Positions 54,168-62,629 of a DNA stretch of 64,000 nt are shown in pieces (position 1 is the stretch's first letter; every line of letters starts with the position of its first letter). A program made the translations under genes and the position numbers. Origin of the DNA: an uncultured Roseobacter sp. (GTDB lineage Bacteria; Pseudomonadota; Alphaproteobacteria; Rhodobacterales; Rhodobacteraceae); assembly GCF_947493125.1 (NCBI RefSeq), contig NZ_CANLQB010000008.1:51075-115074 (forward strand), read 5' to 3'. The notes beneath the pieces were generated by a model. It did no database searches and was not told the DNA's origin. It was given only the letters and a program-made list of their open reading frames with translations.

Positions 54168-55397
54168 CTAGATCGTTGGAGTTTGCAGGGCGATCCGGCG
54201 TTCCCGCCTATAGACCAGAAGTATCGAGATCACTGCGGCGGTCGACGTTGCGAGCATGATGACAAGCAGCGGCAAGGCGCCTGTTTGTTCGCTGAGTGCA
54301 GCACCTGCCAGCATGCTCAGCGCAGCACCGCCGCCTATCATGATTGCACCCCCCAGCCCGGACGCAGAACCGGCGAGTTGGGGTCGGACCGACAGCATGC
54401 CAGCGGTCGCGTTGGGGATGACAAGGCCATTGCCCAAGCCGACAAAGGTCATGAGGCCAAAAAAGCTCAATGCGCTGCCCTGACCGATCAGAAAGATCAG
54501 AAGTGAGAGCAAAACACCAAAAGCGTTGATGAGGCTGCCGATCAAGACAAGCCGGTTGAGGCCAACCCGTTGTGCGAGCATTCCCGTGAACATATTGCCA
54601 AAGAAGTATCCCAAAGCCGGCGCGCCGAAATAGATCCCCACCCAGAAGGGCGACAGGCCGAAGACCACGGACCCGACAAAGGGTCCGCCTCCGAGGTAAG
54701 CAAAAAACGCACCCGAGCAGAACCCGGCGGCAAGTGAGTAGCCCCAGAATCGGGGGGACGTGAGCAATTCGGGATATTCGCCGAATTGGCGGGTCAGTGA
54801 TTTGCCGCTCTTGGTTGCGGTTTCGCCCTGGTCTTTCCAAGCCAGCCACAGCGTGAGCGCACCCATTATGAACAGCGCCCAGAAATTCGCTCTCCAACCG
54901 AAGGCTTCATCCAGAAAACCACCCAGCATCGGGCTGATCATGGGGACAATCGCCATGCCCATCGTGACATATCCGATCATGGATGCGGCCTTGTCCTGCT
55001 CGAACATGTCTCTCACGGCGGCTCTGCTCAGAACCATCGCTACCGCGACGATCGCCTGGCACATGCGGCAGACCAGAAACAGTTCAGCCGTAGGCGCATA
55101 GATGCAGCCCAGCGTCGCGACAAGGAAAAGAGCCAAGCCCCACAAGATCACCGGCCGCCGTCCTGCCTTGTCGGAAATGGGCCCGATCAGGATTTGCAGC
55201 ACCGCGCTGATCCCGAGATAGAGGCCGACGGAAAGTTGCATCAGACCGTAATCCGTTTGGAAATACGCGGTCATGTTGGGCAGGCTGGGCAGGAACATGT
55301 TCATCGCGGTGGCGGACATCCCCGCAAGCAGAATAAGCGTTGCGATGTGGGGTGGTGTCGACCGATCCAAGAAGCGAATGTTCGGGGAACTGCTCAT
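54168..55397 (-). CDS. Bcr/CflA-type multidrug MFS exporter
   Basis: This 409-residue protein has twelve transmembrane helices. It carries the MFS loop motif GPISDKAGRRPVILWG and the Bcr/CflA start (NMFLPSLPNMTAYF). It probably exports drugs or sulfonamide-like compounds. It is divergent from pccB, and its start lies 65 bp from the nearest pcc box, so it may share regulation. It separates pccR from pccB. Confidence 0.9.
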   Translation of the reverse strand: MSSSPNIRFLDRSTPPHIATLILLAGMSATAMNMFLPSLPNMTAYFQTDYGLMQLSVGLYLGISAVLQILIGPISDKAGRRPVILWGLALFLVATLGCIYAPTAELFLVCRMCQAIVAVAMVLSRAAVRDMFEQDKAASMIGYVTMGMAIVPMISPMLGGFLDEAFGWRANFWALFIMGALTLWLAWKDQGETATKSGKSLTRQFGEYPELLTSPRFWGYSLAAGFCSGAFFAYLGGGPFVGSVVFGLSPFWVGIYFGAPALGYFFGNMFTGMLAQRVGLNRLVLIGSLINAFGVLLSLLIFLIGQGSALSFFGLMTFVGLGNGLVIPNATAGMLSVRPQLAGSASGLGGAIMIGGGAALSMLAGAALSEQTGALPLLVIMLATSTAAVISILLVYRRERRIALQTPTI

Positions 55398-55461
55398 CTT
55401 GGCGAGCGTAGGCGGTGGTCATGTTGTTGTCCACGCATAGCAGCCATGCGCTCAAGATAAG

Positions 55462-55517
55462 TTTGCTAATTTGCAATTTGCAAAATTTTGATTGTATACC
55501 ATTTGCAAATTAGCGAA
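55462..55517 (+). promoter_or_regulatory. Probable PccR operator upstream of pccB
   Basis: The A/T-rich block holds TTTGCTAA (55462-55469), TTTGCAAA (55477-55484) and TTTGCAAA followed by TTAGCGAA (55502-55517). The outer parts TTTGCTAATTTGCAA and TTGCAAATTAGCGAA form a near-perfect inverted repeat. It lies 63 bp before the pccB start. Confidence 0.75.
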
Positions 55518-55579
55518 AAAGCCCTTCGATCCTCCTGTGCTCTTGGGTATGGTGCGCCAAACAATCGAACGAGGGCGCC

Positions 55580-57112
55580 ATGAAAGATATCCTGCTTCAA
55601 CTCGAAGAGCGTCGCGAGACAGCACGCCTTGGTGGCGGTCAGCGACGGATTGATGCGCAACACGGTCGCGGGAAGCTTACAGCGCGGGAGCGGGTGGATC
55701 TGCTGCTCGATGAGGGAAGCTTCGAAGAGTTCGACATGTTCGTCGCTCATCGCTGCACCGACTTCGGGATGGAGAAGGAGAAGCCTGCCGGTGATGGTGT
55801 TGTAACCGGCTGGGGCACGATCAACGGGCGCCTTGTCTATGTCTTCAGTCAGGATTTCACGGTGCTTGGCGGGTCGGTCTCTGAAACGCATGCCAAGAAG
55901 ATCTGCAAAATCATGGATATGGCCGTCCAGAATGGCGCGCCTGTCATCGGCATCAACGATTCAGGTGGTGCGCGCATCCAGGAGGGTGTGGATTCGCTGG
56001 CGGGCTATGGTGAAGTGTTCCAACGCAACATCATGGCCTCGGGCGTTGTACCACAGATCAGCGTGATTATGGGCCCCTGTGCGGGGGGTGCGGTCTATTC
56101 TCCGGCGATGACGGATTTCATCTTCATGGTGAAAGACAGCTCCTACATGTTCGTGACCGGTCCGGACGTGGTCAAGACCGTGACCAACGAGCAGGTCACG
56201 GCCGAAGAGCTCGGTGGGGCCGGGACGCATACCAAGAAATCCTCTGTGGCCGATGCGGCGTTCGAGAATGATGTCGAAGCACTTGCCGAAGTGCGCCGGT
56301 TGGTCGACTTTCTGCCGTCAAACAATCGTGAGCGGCCCCCGGTCCGCCCATTTTTTGATGATCCAGAGCGGATCGAGCCGTCGCTTGATACACTGGTCCC
56401 GGAAAATCCGAACACGCCCTATGATATGAAGGAGTTGATCCTGAAGCTGGCGGATGAAGGAGACTTCTACGAAATCCAGGAGGCATTCGCACGCAATATC
56501 ATCACCGGGTTCATCCGGCTCGAAGGACGCACGGTGGGCGTCGTCGCGAACCAGCCGATGGTGCTCGCGGGGTGCCTCGATATCGACAGCGCGCGCAAGG
56601 CTGCAAGATTTGTGCGGTTCTGTGATGCCTTCGAGATCCCGCTACTGACGCTTGTGGATGTGCCGGGGTTCCTCCCGGGGACGAGCCAGGAATATGGCGG
56701 GGTGATCAAACACGGGGCAAAGTTGCTCTATGCCTATGGGGAGGCCACCGTGCCGATGGTGACCGTGATCACCCGCAAGGCATATGGTGGGGCCTATGTC
56801 GTGATGTCGTCCAAGCATCTGCGTGCCGATTTCAACTACGCCTGGCCAAAGGCAGAGATTGCGGTCATGGGAGCCAAAGGTGCCACCGAGATCATTCATC
56901 GCGGTGATTTGAAAGACGCCGAGAAGATCGCCAAACATACCGCGGACTATGAAGACCGCTTCGCAAATCCCTTCGTCGCGGCGGAGCGCGGTTTTGTGGA
57001 TGAGGTGATCATGCCTCGGACCACCCGGAAGCGGATCGCACGGGCCTTCGCGTCGCTCCGCAACAAGCAAGAACAGATGCCTTGGAAGAAGCACGACAAC
57101 ATTCCGCTCTGA
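55580..57112 (+). CDS. pccB: Propionyl-CoA carboxylase beta subunit
   Basis: This 510-residue carboxyltransferase matches the full length of PccB. Recognisable segments are [56 protein letters not shown] and [15 protein letters not shown]. It transfers carbon dioxide from biotin to propionyl-CoA, making (S)-methylmalonyl-CoA. TTTGCAAA boxes lie upstream. The alpha subunit gene is 1.9 kb downstream. Confidence 0.96.
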   Translation: MKDILLQLEERRETARLGGGQRRIDAQHGRGKLTARERVDLLLDEGSFEEFDMFVAHRCTDFGMEKEKPAGDGVVTGWGTINGRLVYVFSQDFTVLGGSVSETHAKKICKIMDMAVQNGAPVIGINDSGGARIQEGVDSLAGYGEVFQRNIMASGVVPQISVIMGPCAGGAVYSPAMTDFIFMVKDSSYMFVTGPDVVKTVTNEQVTAEELGGAGTHTKKSSVADAAFENDVEALAEVRRLVDFLPSNNRERPPVRPFFDDPERIEPSLDTLVPENPNTPYDMKELILKLADEGDFYEIQEAFARNIITGFIRLEGRTVGVVANQPMVLAGCLDIDSARKAARFVRFCDAFEIPLLTLVDVPGFLPGTSQEYGGVIKHGAKLLYAYGEATVPMVTVITRKAYGGAYVVMSSKHLRADFNYAWPKAEIAVMGAKGATEIIHRGDLKDAEKIAKHTADYEDRFANPFVAAERGFVDEVIMPRTTRKRIARAFASLRNKQEQMPWKKHDNIPL

Positions 57113-57228
57113 TCCGTCATGTCCACCGTTTACGCAATTGACTGTGCATCTCAGCGCCCTGCCACAACGCCATTCGTCGTCCGGGGCGCACTCGGCCTGC
57201 CCGAGACGACCGTCTCAGGAGGGCGCGT

Positions 57229-57609
57229 ATGAGCCTGATGCCGGCCATTGTGTTTGCGGCGACGTCCTGGCTTCCAGTTCTGGATGTGCCATCCGGGCAG
57301 CCTGTGGAGTTCTATGAGGTGCTGACGGACACGGTTGGTGATGAAAAATGGGCTCGGTTCCGCTTTCTGGCGCCTGAAATAGGGCGTGACGCCGGAACCG
57401 TTGATTTTGCGCAGGCCGAACAGGATCTCGAGCATCTCTGTACCGAAGTCGCACTGCCCTATCTTGTCGAGTATGAGCTAGAGGTAGACGTCGTCGCCGT
57501 GACGCTGCTGGATCGCCCGGTCGCATTTGGTGAGACTGATCCCGACGCAACGCAGTTCATTGACGTGTTTCGGGTGAACGCCGGGATGTGTGTTTGGGAG
57601 GGGCTGTGA
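57229..57609 (+). CDS. DUF6497 family exported protein
   Basis: This 126-residue protein has a short hydrophobic N-terminus and a DUF6497-like domain (VPSGQPVEFYEVLTD, WARFRFLAPEIG, RPVAFGETDPDATQFIDVF, GMCVWEGL). The function is unknown. An AGGAGG ribosome site precedes the ATG. It lies 116 bp after pccB. Confidence 0.8.
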   Translation: MSLMPAIVFAATSWLPVLDVPSGQPVEFYEVLTDTVGDEKWARFRFLAPEIGRDAGTVDFAQAEQDLEHLCTEVALPYLVEYELEVDVVAVTLLDRPVAFGETDPDATQFIDVFRVNAGMCVWEGL

Positions 57610-57820
57610 GACCGACGCGAGATAGGATGTCTGAGGGGCGCCCTCGGCGAAAAGCTGCAGCTTTGCGCCGGTGGTGGAGCGGATCCGTGCCGCGTGGATT
57701 TCATTCGATGGGCGCTTTGCCTATGGTGCGACGAGGCGGCTGCACGGGCCACCTCGAACCAACCTCGGAGGGCGTCGGTATTGGACGATCCTCCGGATAT
57801 TATTGTGACAGGAGATACAG

Positions 57821-57958
57821 ATGTCCAAGAGCATCAAACTGTTGGCGACCCTGGGTTTCATCGCCCTCGTGGCCGCCTGCGCACGTGAGCAGGAAGAATT
57901 TGTCGTGGTCGACCCTGAGCCGATCTCGACCGAGCCGGTCCAGACCGGCAAGTTCTGA
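57821..57958 (+). CDS. 45-residue lipoprotein
   Basis: The protein has a hydrophobic signal ending in the lipobox LVAAC, followed by AREQEEFVVVDPEPISTEPV and the end QTGKF. The ATG follows an AGGAG ribosome site with good spacing. The function is unknown; related tiny lipoproteins occur between pcc genes in relatives, in my recollection. Confidence 0.75.
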   Translation: MSKSIKLLATLGFIALVAACAREQEEFVVVDPEPISTEPVQTGKF

Positions 57959-57970
57959 ACGAAGATCGGG

Positions 57971-57991
57971 GGGGCGGGCTGATCCCGCCCC
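57971..57991 (+). terminator. GC-rich hairpin after the small lipoprotein gene
   Basis: GGGGCGGG and CCCGCCCC form an 8-bp stem around CTGAT, 12 bp after the stop. No T-run follows, so it may only slow transcription or protect the message. Confidence 0.5.
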
Positions 57992-58024
57992 GACCGCCGT
58001 GCTCCCCTTCTGGTGGGGGGTGTC

Positions 58025-58381
58025 ATGCTGAAACACCGCGGGTTCCCGGGCCGTTTGCCGGGAACAGATTTCCAGTTCACCCTCCGACGTGCCAATCCGC
58101 GTGGTGCAACACCGCTCACGGAACGTGAGCGCTATAGAGATCGAAAGCCCGCGGACCGCCGGGCAGACGCGGCCTTTTTCGAAGCCCTCTGGGCTCACTT
58201 CGGGCCGGATCCCTTCGTGCGCGGCAACTTGGATGCGGGTCGCCTGTCCTGGCTCTTTGGCCGGGAGGTGATTCCAGCCATCGGCCCCTTCGATCCTGCA
58301 GACTACGATGCGACGCTGGTCATTGATGTCCGGGTCGCGCGTCAGTCATTTCCAGAGGTATTCGAAGGAGGATCGGCGTGA
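58025..58381 (+). CDS. Uncharacterised 118-residue protein of the pcc cluster
   Basis: The protein starts MLKHRGFPGRLPGTDFQF, is rich in Arg and acidic residues, and has FGREVIPAIGPFDPADYD and VDVR-like beta segments near the end. There is no signal peptide or known domain. It lies between pccB and pccA in the same direction. Confidence 0.6.
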   Translation: MLKHRGFPGRLPGTDFQFTLRRANPRGATPLTERERYRDRKPADRRADAAFFEALWAHFGPDPFVRGNLDAGRLSWLFGREVIPAIGPFDPADYDATLVIDVRVARQSFPEVFEGGSA

Positions 58382-58542
58382 ATCTGCCTGTACCCATACC
58401 AAAGCGGCGGGGTCTGGCTCATTGTGGCGCAAACCGTTCGAAATCGATGGATAATTCAACCAATGCGAGTATTGTGAGTTATGCAGCCACGCGCGAATAT
58501 CCCCGCACCGTGTCTGTGTACACTATTCGTACCCCTTCCCCT

Positions 58543-58589
58543 GGTGGGCAGCACGGCGTTTCCTTGCCGTTGCTGCCCACCTTTTTTTT
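58543..58589 (+). terminator. Strong rho-independent terminator between pccB and pccA
   Basis: GGTGGGCAGCA (58543-58553) pairs with TGCTGCCCACC (58571-58581), with an inner CGGC/GCCG stem. Eight T follow (58582-58589). It lies 162 bp past the nearest upstream stop, so it may end an untranslated or small RNA rather than that gene. Confidence 0.93.
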
Positions 58590-58670
58590 GATCGGGGCAT
58601 CGGCCAGGGAACAAGGAGGGGCCCCGGACGTTTGCCGGGTGTCAGCAGCGAAATCGGAAGGACATGAACA

Positions 58671-58877
58671 ATGCCAGTTAGAAACATTATCCTTACACTC
58701 GCCGCCTGCGCGGGTCTTGCCGCGTGCGGCGACACATTGGGCGAGCAGGCTGCGGGCGGCGCGGCCATCGGCGCGGGCACGGCTGTCATCACCGGCAACA
58801 GCGCATTGCAGGGCGCGGCCGTCGGAGCCGCGGGCAACGTGGCCTTCTGCCAGCTTTATCCCAGCCGCTGTAACTGA
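58671..58877 (+). CDS. Small lipoprotein with glycine zipper
   Basis: This 68-residue protein has a signal ending in lipobox LAAC. A Gly/Ala-rich zipper follows (AAGGAAIGAGTAVITGNSA), ending in CQLYPSRCN with two cysteines. The function is unknown. It is followed by a terminator at 58911. Confidence 0.8.
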   Translation: MPVRNIILTLAACAGLAACGDTLGEQAAGGAAIGAGTAVITGNSALQGAAVGAAGNVAFCQLYPSRCN

Positions 58878-58910
58878 TCACGCTTCACAGACAGGTCTTT
58901 ACACTGTGAC

Positions 58911-58941
58911 GCCGCGCGTATCCGCTACGCGCGGCGTTTTT
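58911..58941 (+). terminator. Rho-independent terminator before pccA
   Basis: GCCGCGCGTA (58911-58920) and TACGCGCGGC (58926-58935) form a 10-bp stem followed by G and five T. It lies 33 bp after the lipoprotein stop and 46 bp before pccA. Confidence 0.93.
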
Positions 58942-58987
58942 GCGTTTGACGCATCCACTTCAATTTGCACTGCCAAAAGGACATCCC

Positions 58988-61033
58988 ATGTTCAATAAGA
59001 TCCTGATCGCCAACCGCGGCGAGATTGCCTGCCGCGTTATCAAGACCGCCCGCAAGATGGGGATCCAGACGGTCGCGATCTACTCCGACGCCGACAAGCA
59101 GGCGTTGCATGTGCAAATGGCGGACGAGGCGGTGCACATTGGCCCACCCCCGGCCAATCAGTCCTACATCGTGATCGACAAGGTGATGGAGGCGATCAAG
59201 TCTTCGGGGGCGCAGGCCGTGCACCCCGGGTATGGGTTCCTGTCGGAGAATGCGAAGTTTGCCGAGGCACTGGATGCCGCGGGCGTCGCCTTCATCGGCC
59301 CGCCCAAGGGGGCCATCGAGGCGATGGGTGACAAGATCACCTCGAAGAAAATCGCGCAGGAGGCCGATGTCTCCACCGTGCCCGGCTACATGGGGTTGAT
59401 CGAGGATGCCGACGAGGCGGTGAAGATCTCCGGCGAGATCGGCTATCCGGTCATGATCAAGGCCTCGGCAGGCGGCGGCGGCAAGGGCATGCGCATCGCC
59501 TGGAACGACGAGGAGGCGCGCGAGGGCTTTCAGTCGTCCAAGAACGAGGCGGCGAACTCTTTTGGTGACGATCGAATTTTCATTGAGAAATTCGTCACGC
59601 AACCGCGGCACATCGAAATTCAGGTGCTCTGTGACAGTCACGGCAACGGCATCTATCTGGGCGAGCGCGAGTGCTCGATCCAGCGCCGGAACCAGAAAGT
59701 GGTCGAGGAAGCACCGAGCCCGTTCCTGGATGAAGCCACGCGCAAGGCCATGGGCGAGCAGGCGGTGGCCCTCGCTCAGGCGGTGGATTATGCGAGCGCC
59801 GGGACGGTCGAATTTATCGTCGATGGCGACAAGAATTTCTACTTTCTCGAAATGAACACGCGGCTGCAGGTGGAACATCCGGTCACTGAGTTGATCACCG
59901 GCGTTGATCTGGTCGAACAGATGATCCGCGTGGCCAATGGCGAAAAGCTGACCATTACACAGGAAGACGTCACGCTGACCGGCTGGGCCATCGAAAACCG
60001 GCTCTATGCCGAAGACCCCTATCGCGGCTTCCTTCCGTCGATTGGCCGACTGACCCGCTACCGACCGCCGATGGAAGTGGCAGCTGGCCCTCTCTTGGAG
60101 AATGACAGGTGGCAGGGCGAGGCGCCCTCTGGCCCGGAAGCGGTGCGCAATGACACAGGCGTTTATGAGGGCGGTGAAATCAGCATGTATTACGACCCGA
60201 TGATTGCCAAGCTCTGCACCTGGGCGCCGACACGGGCGGAGGCGATTGAAGCCATGCGCGTGGCGCTGGACAGTTTCGAAGTGGAAGGCATCGGTCATAA
60301 CCTGCCCTTCCTCTCGGCGGTCATGGATCATCCCAAATTCGTGTCGGGCGACATGACCACTGCCTTCATCGCTGAAGAATACCCAGATGGCTTCGAAGGG
60401 GTGGAACTGCCGGAGGCGGAGCTCATGCGTATTGCGGCGGCCTGTTCAGCCATGCACCGGGTCGCCGAGATCCGCCGCGCGCGCGTCTCGGGGCGAATGG
60501 ACAACCACGAGCGCAAGGTGGGTGCCGATTGGAACGTGCGCCTGCAAGGGCAATCCTATGATGTGGTCATCGATGCGGATCAGGAAGGATCCACGGTCCG
60601 GTTCGAGGGCGGCACTGAGTTGCGGGTCAGCGGCGATTGGACGCCAGGCGATCAACTGGCCGAAATGACCGTGGCCAACATGCCTTTGGTTCTCAAGGTT
60701 GGCAAAATCAGTGGCGGGTTCAGGATCCGCACACGGGGGGCCGACCTCAAGGTTCATGTGCGCACGCCGCGTCAGGCTGAACTGGCCCGCAGGATGCCCG
60801 AGAAGCTGCCGCCAGACACCACCAAGATGCTTCTCTGCCCTATGCCGGGGCTGGTGGTGAAGATGGACGTGGCCGTGGGTGACGAAGTGCAGGACGGTCA
60901 GGCGCTCTGCACCATTGAGGCGATGAAGATGGAGAATATCCTACGGGCTGAACGCAAAGGCGTGGTCTCCAAGATAAACGCCTCAGCGGGCGATAGCCTC
61001 GCCGTCGATGATGTTATCATGGAGTTCGAGTGA
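58988..61033 (+). CDS. pccA: Propionyl-CoA carboxylase alpha subunit (biotin carboxylase + BCCP)
   Basis: This 681-residue protein has an N-terminal biotin carboxylase (FNKILIANRGEIACRVIKTA, KASAGGGGKGMR, EMNTRLQVEHPVTE), a middle BT linker and a C-terminal biotinyl domain with EAMKMEN (biotin Lys near residue 646). It works with PccB. The gene begins just after a terminator, so it probably has its own promoter. Confidence 0.96.
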   Translation: MFNKILIANRGEIACRVIKTARKMGIQTVAIYSDADKQALHVQMADEAVHIGPPPANQSYIVIDKVMEAIKSSGAQAVHPGYGFLSENAKFAEALDAAGVAFIGPPKGAIEAMGDKITSKKIAQEADVSTVPGYMGLIEDADEAVKISGEIGYPVMIKASAGGGGKGMRIAWNDEEAREGFQSSKNEAANSFGDDRIFIEKFVTQPRHIEIQVLCDSHGNGIYLGERECSIQRRNQKVVEEAPSPFLDEATRKAMGEQAVALAQAVDYASAGTVEFIVDGDKNFYFLEMNTRLQVEHPVTELITGVDLVEQMIRVANGEKLTITQEDVTLTGWAIENRLYAEDPYRGFLPSIGRLTRYRPPMEVAAGPLLENDRWQGEAPSGPEAVRNDTGVYEGGEISMYYDPMIAKLCTWAPTRAEAIEAMRVALDSFEVEGIGHNLPFLSAVMDHPKFVSGDMTTAFIAEEYPDGFEGVELPEAELMRIAAACSAMHRVAEIRRARVSGRMDNHERKVGADWNVRLQGQSYDVVIDADQEGSTVRFEGGTELRVSGDWTPGDQLAEMTVANMPLVLKVGKISGGFRIRTRGADLKVHVRTPRQAELARRMPEKLPPDTTKMLLCPMPGLVVKMDVAVGDEVQDGQALCTIEAMKMENILRAERKGVVSKINASAGDSLAVDDVIMEFE

Positions 61034-61066
61034 GCCAATGTGGGCGCGCGCGCCATATCCCGGAGG

Positions 61067-61522
61067 TCATCTCTCGATGGCGCGGTCCTTCTGCTCACGG
61101 ATCTCCCGTTGGCGCATGGGCATCTTATCGATGCTGCGGCTGATCTCGCGCACATCCCAGGGGAAGGGCTTGCGCAGCTTGACCGCACCGTCCTTGCCCA
61201 TCAACACCAGCATGAAGCCGCGGGGGCGCAGTTTTCTGCGCAGTTCGGAGGATACCGAGGGGTCTGTATCGGTAATCACAACCACATCGCGCTCGACCAA
61301 TTCATCGGGGCGCTGCTCAAGTAAACGCATCTGTTCTATGAAAGCGGGGTTGTCTGCACTGTCGGAAAAAACAACCACAGGGCGGTTTTTCCACTTAAAT
61401 TGGTTCAAATCCACTTCATCCATGGTCACGAACAGCTCTGGTTCCGGTATGGCTTCGGCTGTTTGTGCGGCCGTGCCATTGCCAAAAAAGCAAGCCAGAA
61501 CAATGGGTAGTATGGGTTTCAT
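61067..61522 (-). CDS. DUF4174 exported protein
   Basis: This 151-residue protein has a signal peptide (cleavage near GTAAQ) and a DUF4174 thioredoxin-like domain (RPVVVFSDSADNPAFIEQM, VVVITDTDPSV, RGFMLVLMGKDGAVKLRKP). The redox Cys pair of thioredoxins is not visible. The start at 61522 follows a GGAGG ribosome site. It lies opposite to the pcc genes on both sides. Confidence 0.82.
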   Translation of the reverse strand: MKPILPIVLACFFGNGTAAQTAEAIPEPELFVTMDEVDLNQFKWKNRPVVVFSDSADNPAFIEQMRLLEQRPDELVERDVVVITDTDPSVSSELRRKLRPRGFMLVLMGKDGAVKLRKPFPWDVREISRSIDKMPMRQREIREQKDRAIER

Positions 61523-61687
61523 CGCGCCTCCTGTGTGGTCCAATATAGGCCCCCTGATCAGATATGCGATGGGTAATACCGGCATATTTACCATTAAATT
61601 CGCAGCAAGAGATTGCCTGTAATGCTGTGGATAACCCCATCATATCGGCCGAAGGGGGCGGCTCTTGCACATCGGGCTCGAAACGCC

Positions 61688-62629
61688 ATGGACGTTATAC
61701 TCCACGTCGGTGCGCATCGCACCGGAACGAAGACACTTCAGGACTACTTGCGCCGACAGGCCGAGCCGTTGGCCGAGGCGCGCGTGGGCTATTGGGGGCC
61801 GGGGCGGACGCGACGCGGATTACTTTCGGGGCTGGTCTCAACACCTCAGACGGCTCAGGAGAAAGATGTGTCCTCTCAAGCCGAAGCGCGGGTGCAGCTC
61901 CAGCTATCGGCAGCGCAGGCGCGCGGACTGAAGACCTTGCTGGTCAGCGATGAGAATACGATCGGCTCGGTTCAGGAAAACCTCCGGTGCGGCAGTCTTT
62001 ACCCTGAGATTGGCGCGCGTATGAGCCGATGCGCACGGGCCTTTGCCGGTCATCTGTCGACGGTGATCCTGTGCCCGCGCAGTCTCGATTACTATTGGGG
62101 GTCCGCGATCGCCTATGCCGTTGCACGAGGACAAGCGGTACCCGAGCGGGAGCAGCTGCGGAGTATCGCGAACAACCCGCGCAGCTGGCGGGATGTGATT
62201 GCCGATCTGGCCAAAGCCCTACCGGAAGCTGACATTCGGGTGCTGCCGTTTGAACGCTTTTCGGGCCGTCCAGACGCGCTCGTCGAAGCGGGAACCGGGA
62301 TCAGAGCGCCAAGCGATACCGAGCGGGGTTGGCTCAACCGCGCCCCCAGCCTGCCGGAGTTGCGTCGCGTGCTCGCAGACCGCAGTGGCAATGGCGCGTC
62401 TCTGCCCTTTGGTATGGGGCGTTGGAACCCTTTCACACCAGAAGAAACCGCAGCGCTCAGAGAGGCTTATGCGGACGACATGATGTGGCTCGTGGCCGGA
62501 GCGGACGGCCTTGCCACATTGACAGAGGACACAACCCGGACAAGAGCAGCGTCAAGCCTGCCAGCCGGTACTCAGACAAAAGGACATGGGAATGAGCACA
62601 AAGAAAGACAGATGGCGCGCCCTGGCTGA
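61688..62629 (+). CDS. Sulfotransferase-like protein overlapping the mutase gene
   Basis: This 313-residue protein starts [20 protein letters not shown], close to the PAPS-binding loop of sulfotransferases. The rest is variable, with [20 protein letters not shown] and [15 protein letters not shown]. The acceptor is unknown. Its last 38 bp overlap the start of the mutase gene in another frame, a longer overlap than elsewhere in this window; the C-terminal tail (from about residue 290) is low in conservation signals. Confidence 0.65.
   Translation: MDVILHVGAHRTGTKTLQDYLRRQAEPLAEARVGYWGPGRTRRGLLSGLVSTPQTAQEKDVSSQAEARVQLQLSAAQARGLKTLLVSDENTIGSVQENLRCGSLYPEIGARMSRCARAFAGHLSTVILCPRSLDYYWGSAIAYAVARGQAVPEREQLRSIANNPRSWRDVIADLAKALPEADIRVLPFERFSGRPDALVEAGTGIRAPSDTERGWLNRAPSLPELRRVLADRSGNGASLPFGMGRWNPFTPEETAALREAYADDMMWLVAGADGLATLTEDTTRTRAASSLPAGTQTKGHGNEHKERQMARPG

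Noticed and set aside
57588..58031. Plus-strand frame of 147 codons over the small lipoprotein gene
   Set aside because: It is in a different frame from the lipoprotein, which has a lipobox and a good ribosome site. The longer frame has no features.
58925..60331. 468-codon minus-strand frame opposite pccA
   Set aside because: It is antisense to a highly conserved gene.
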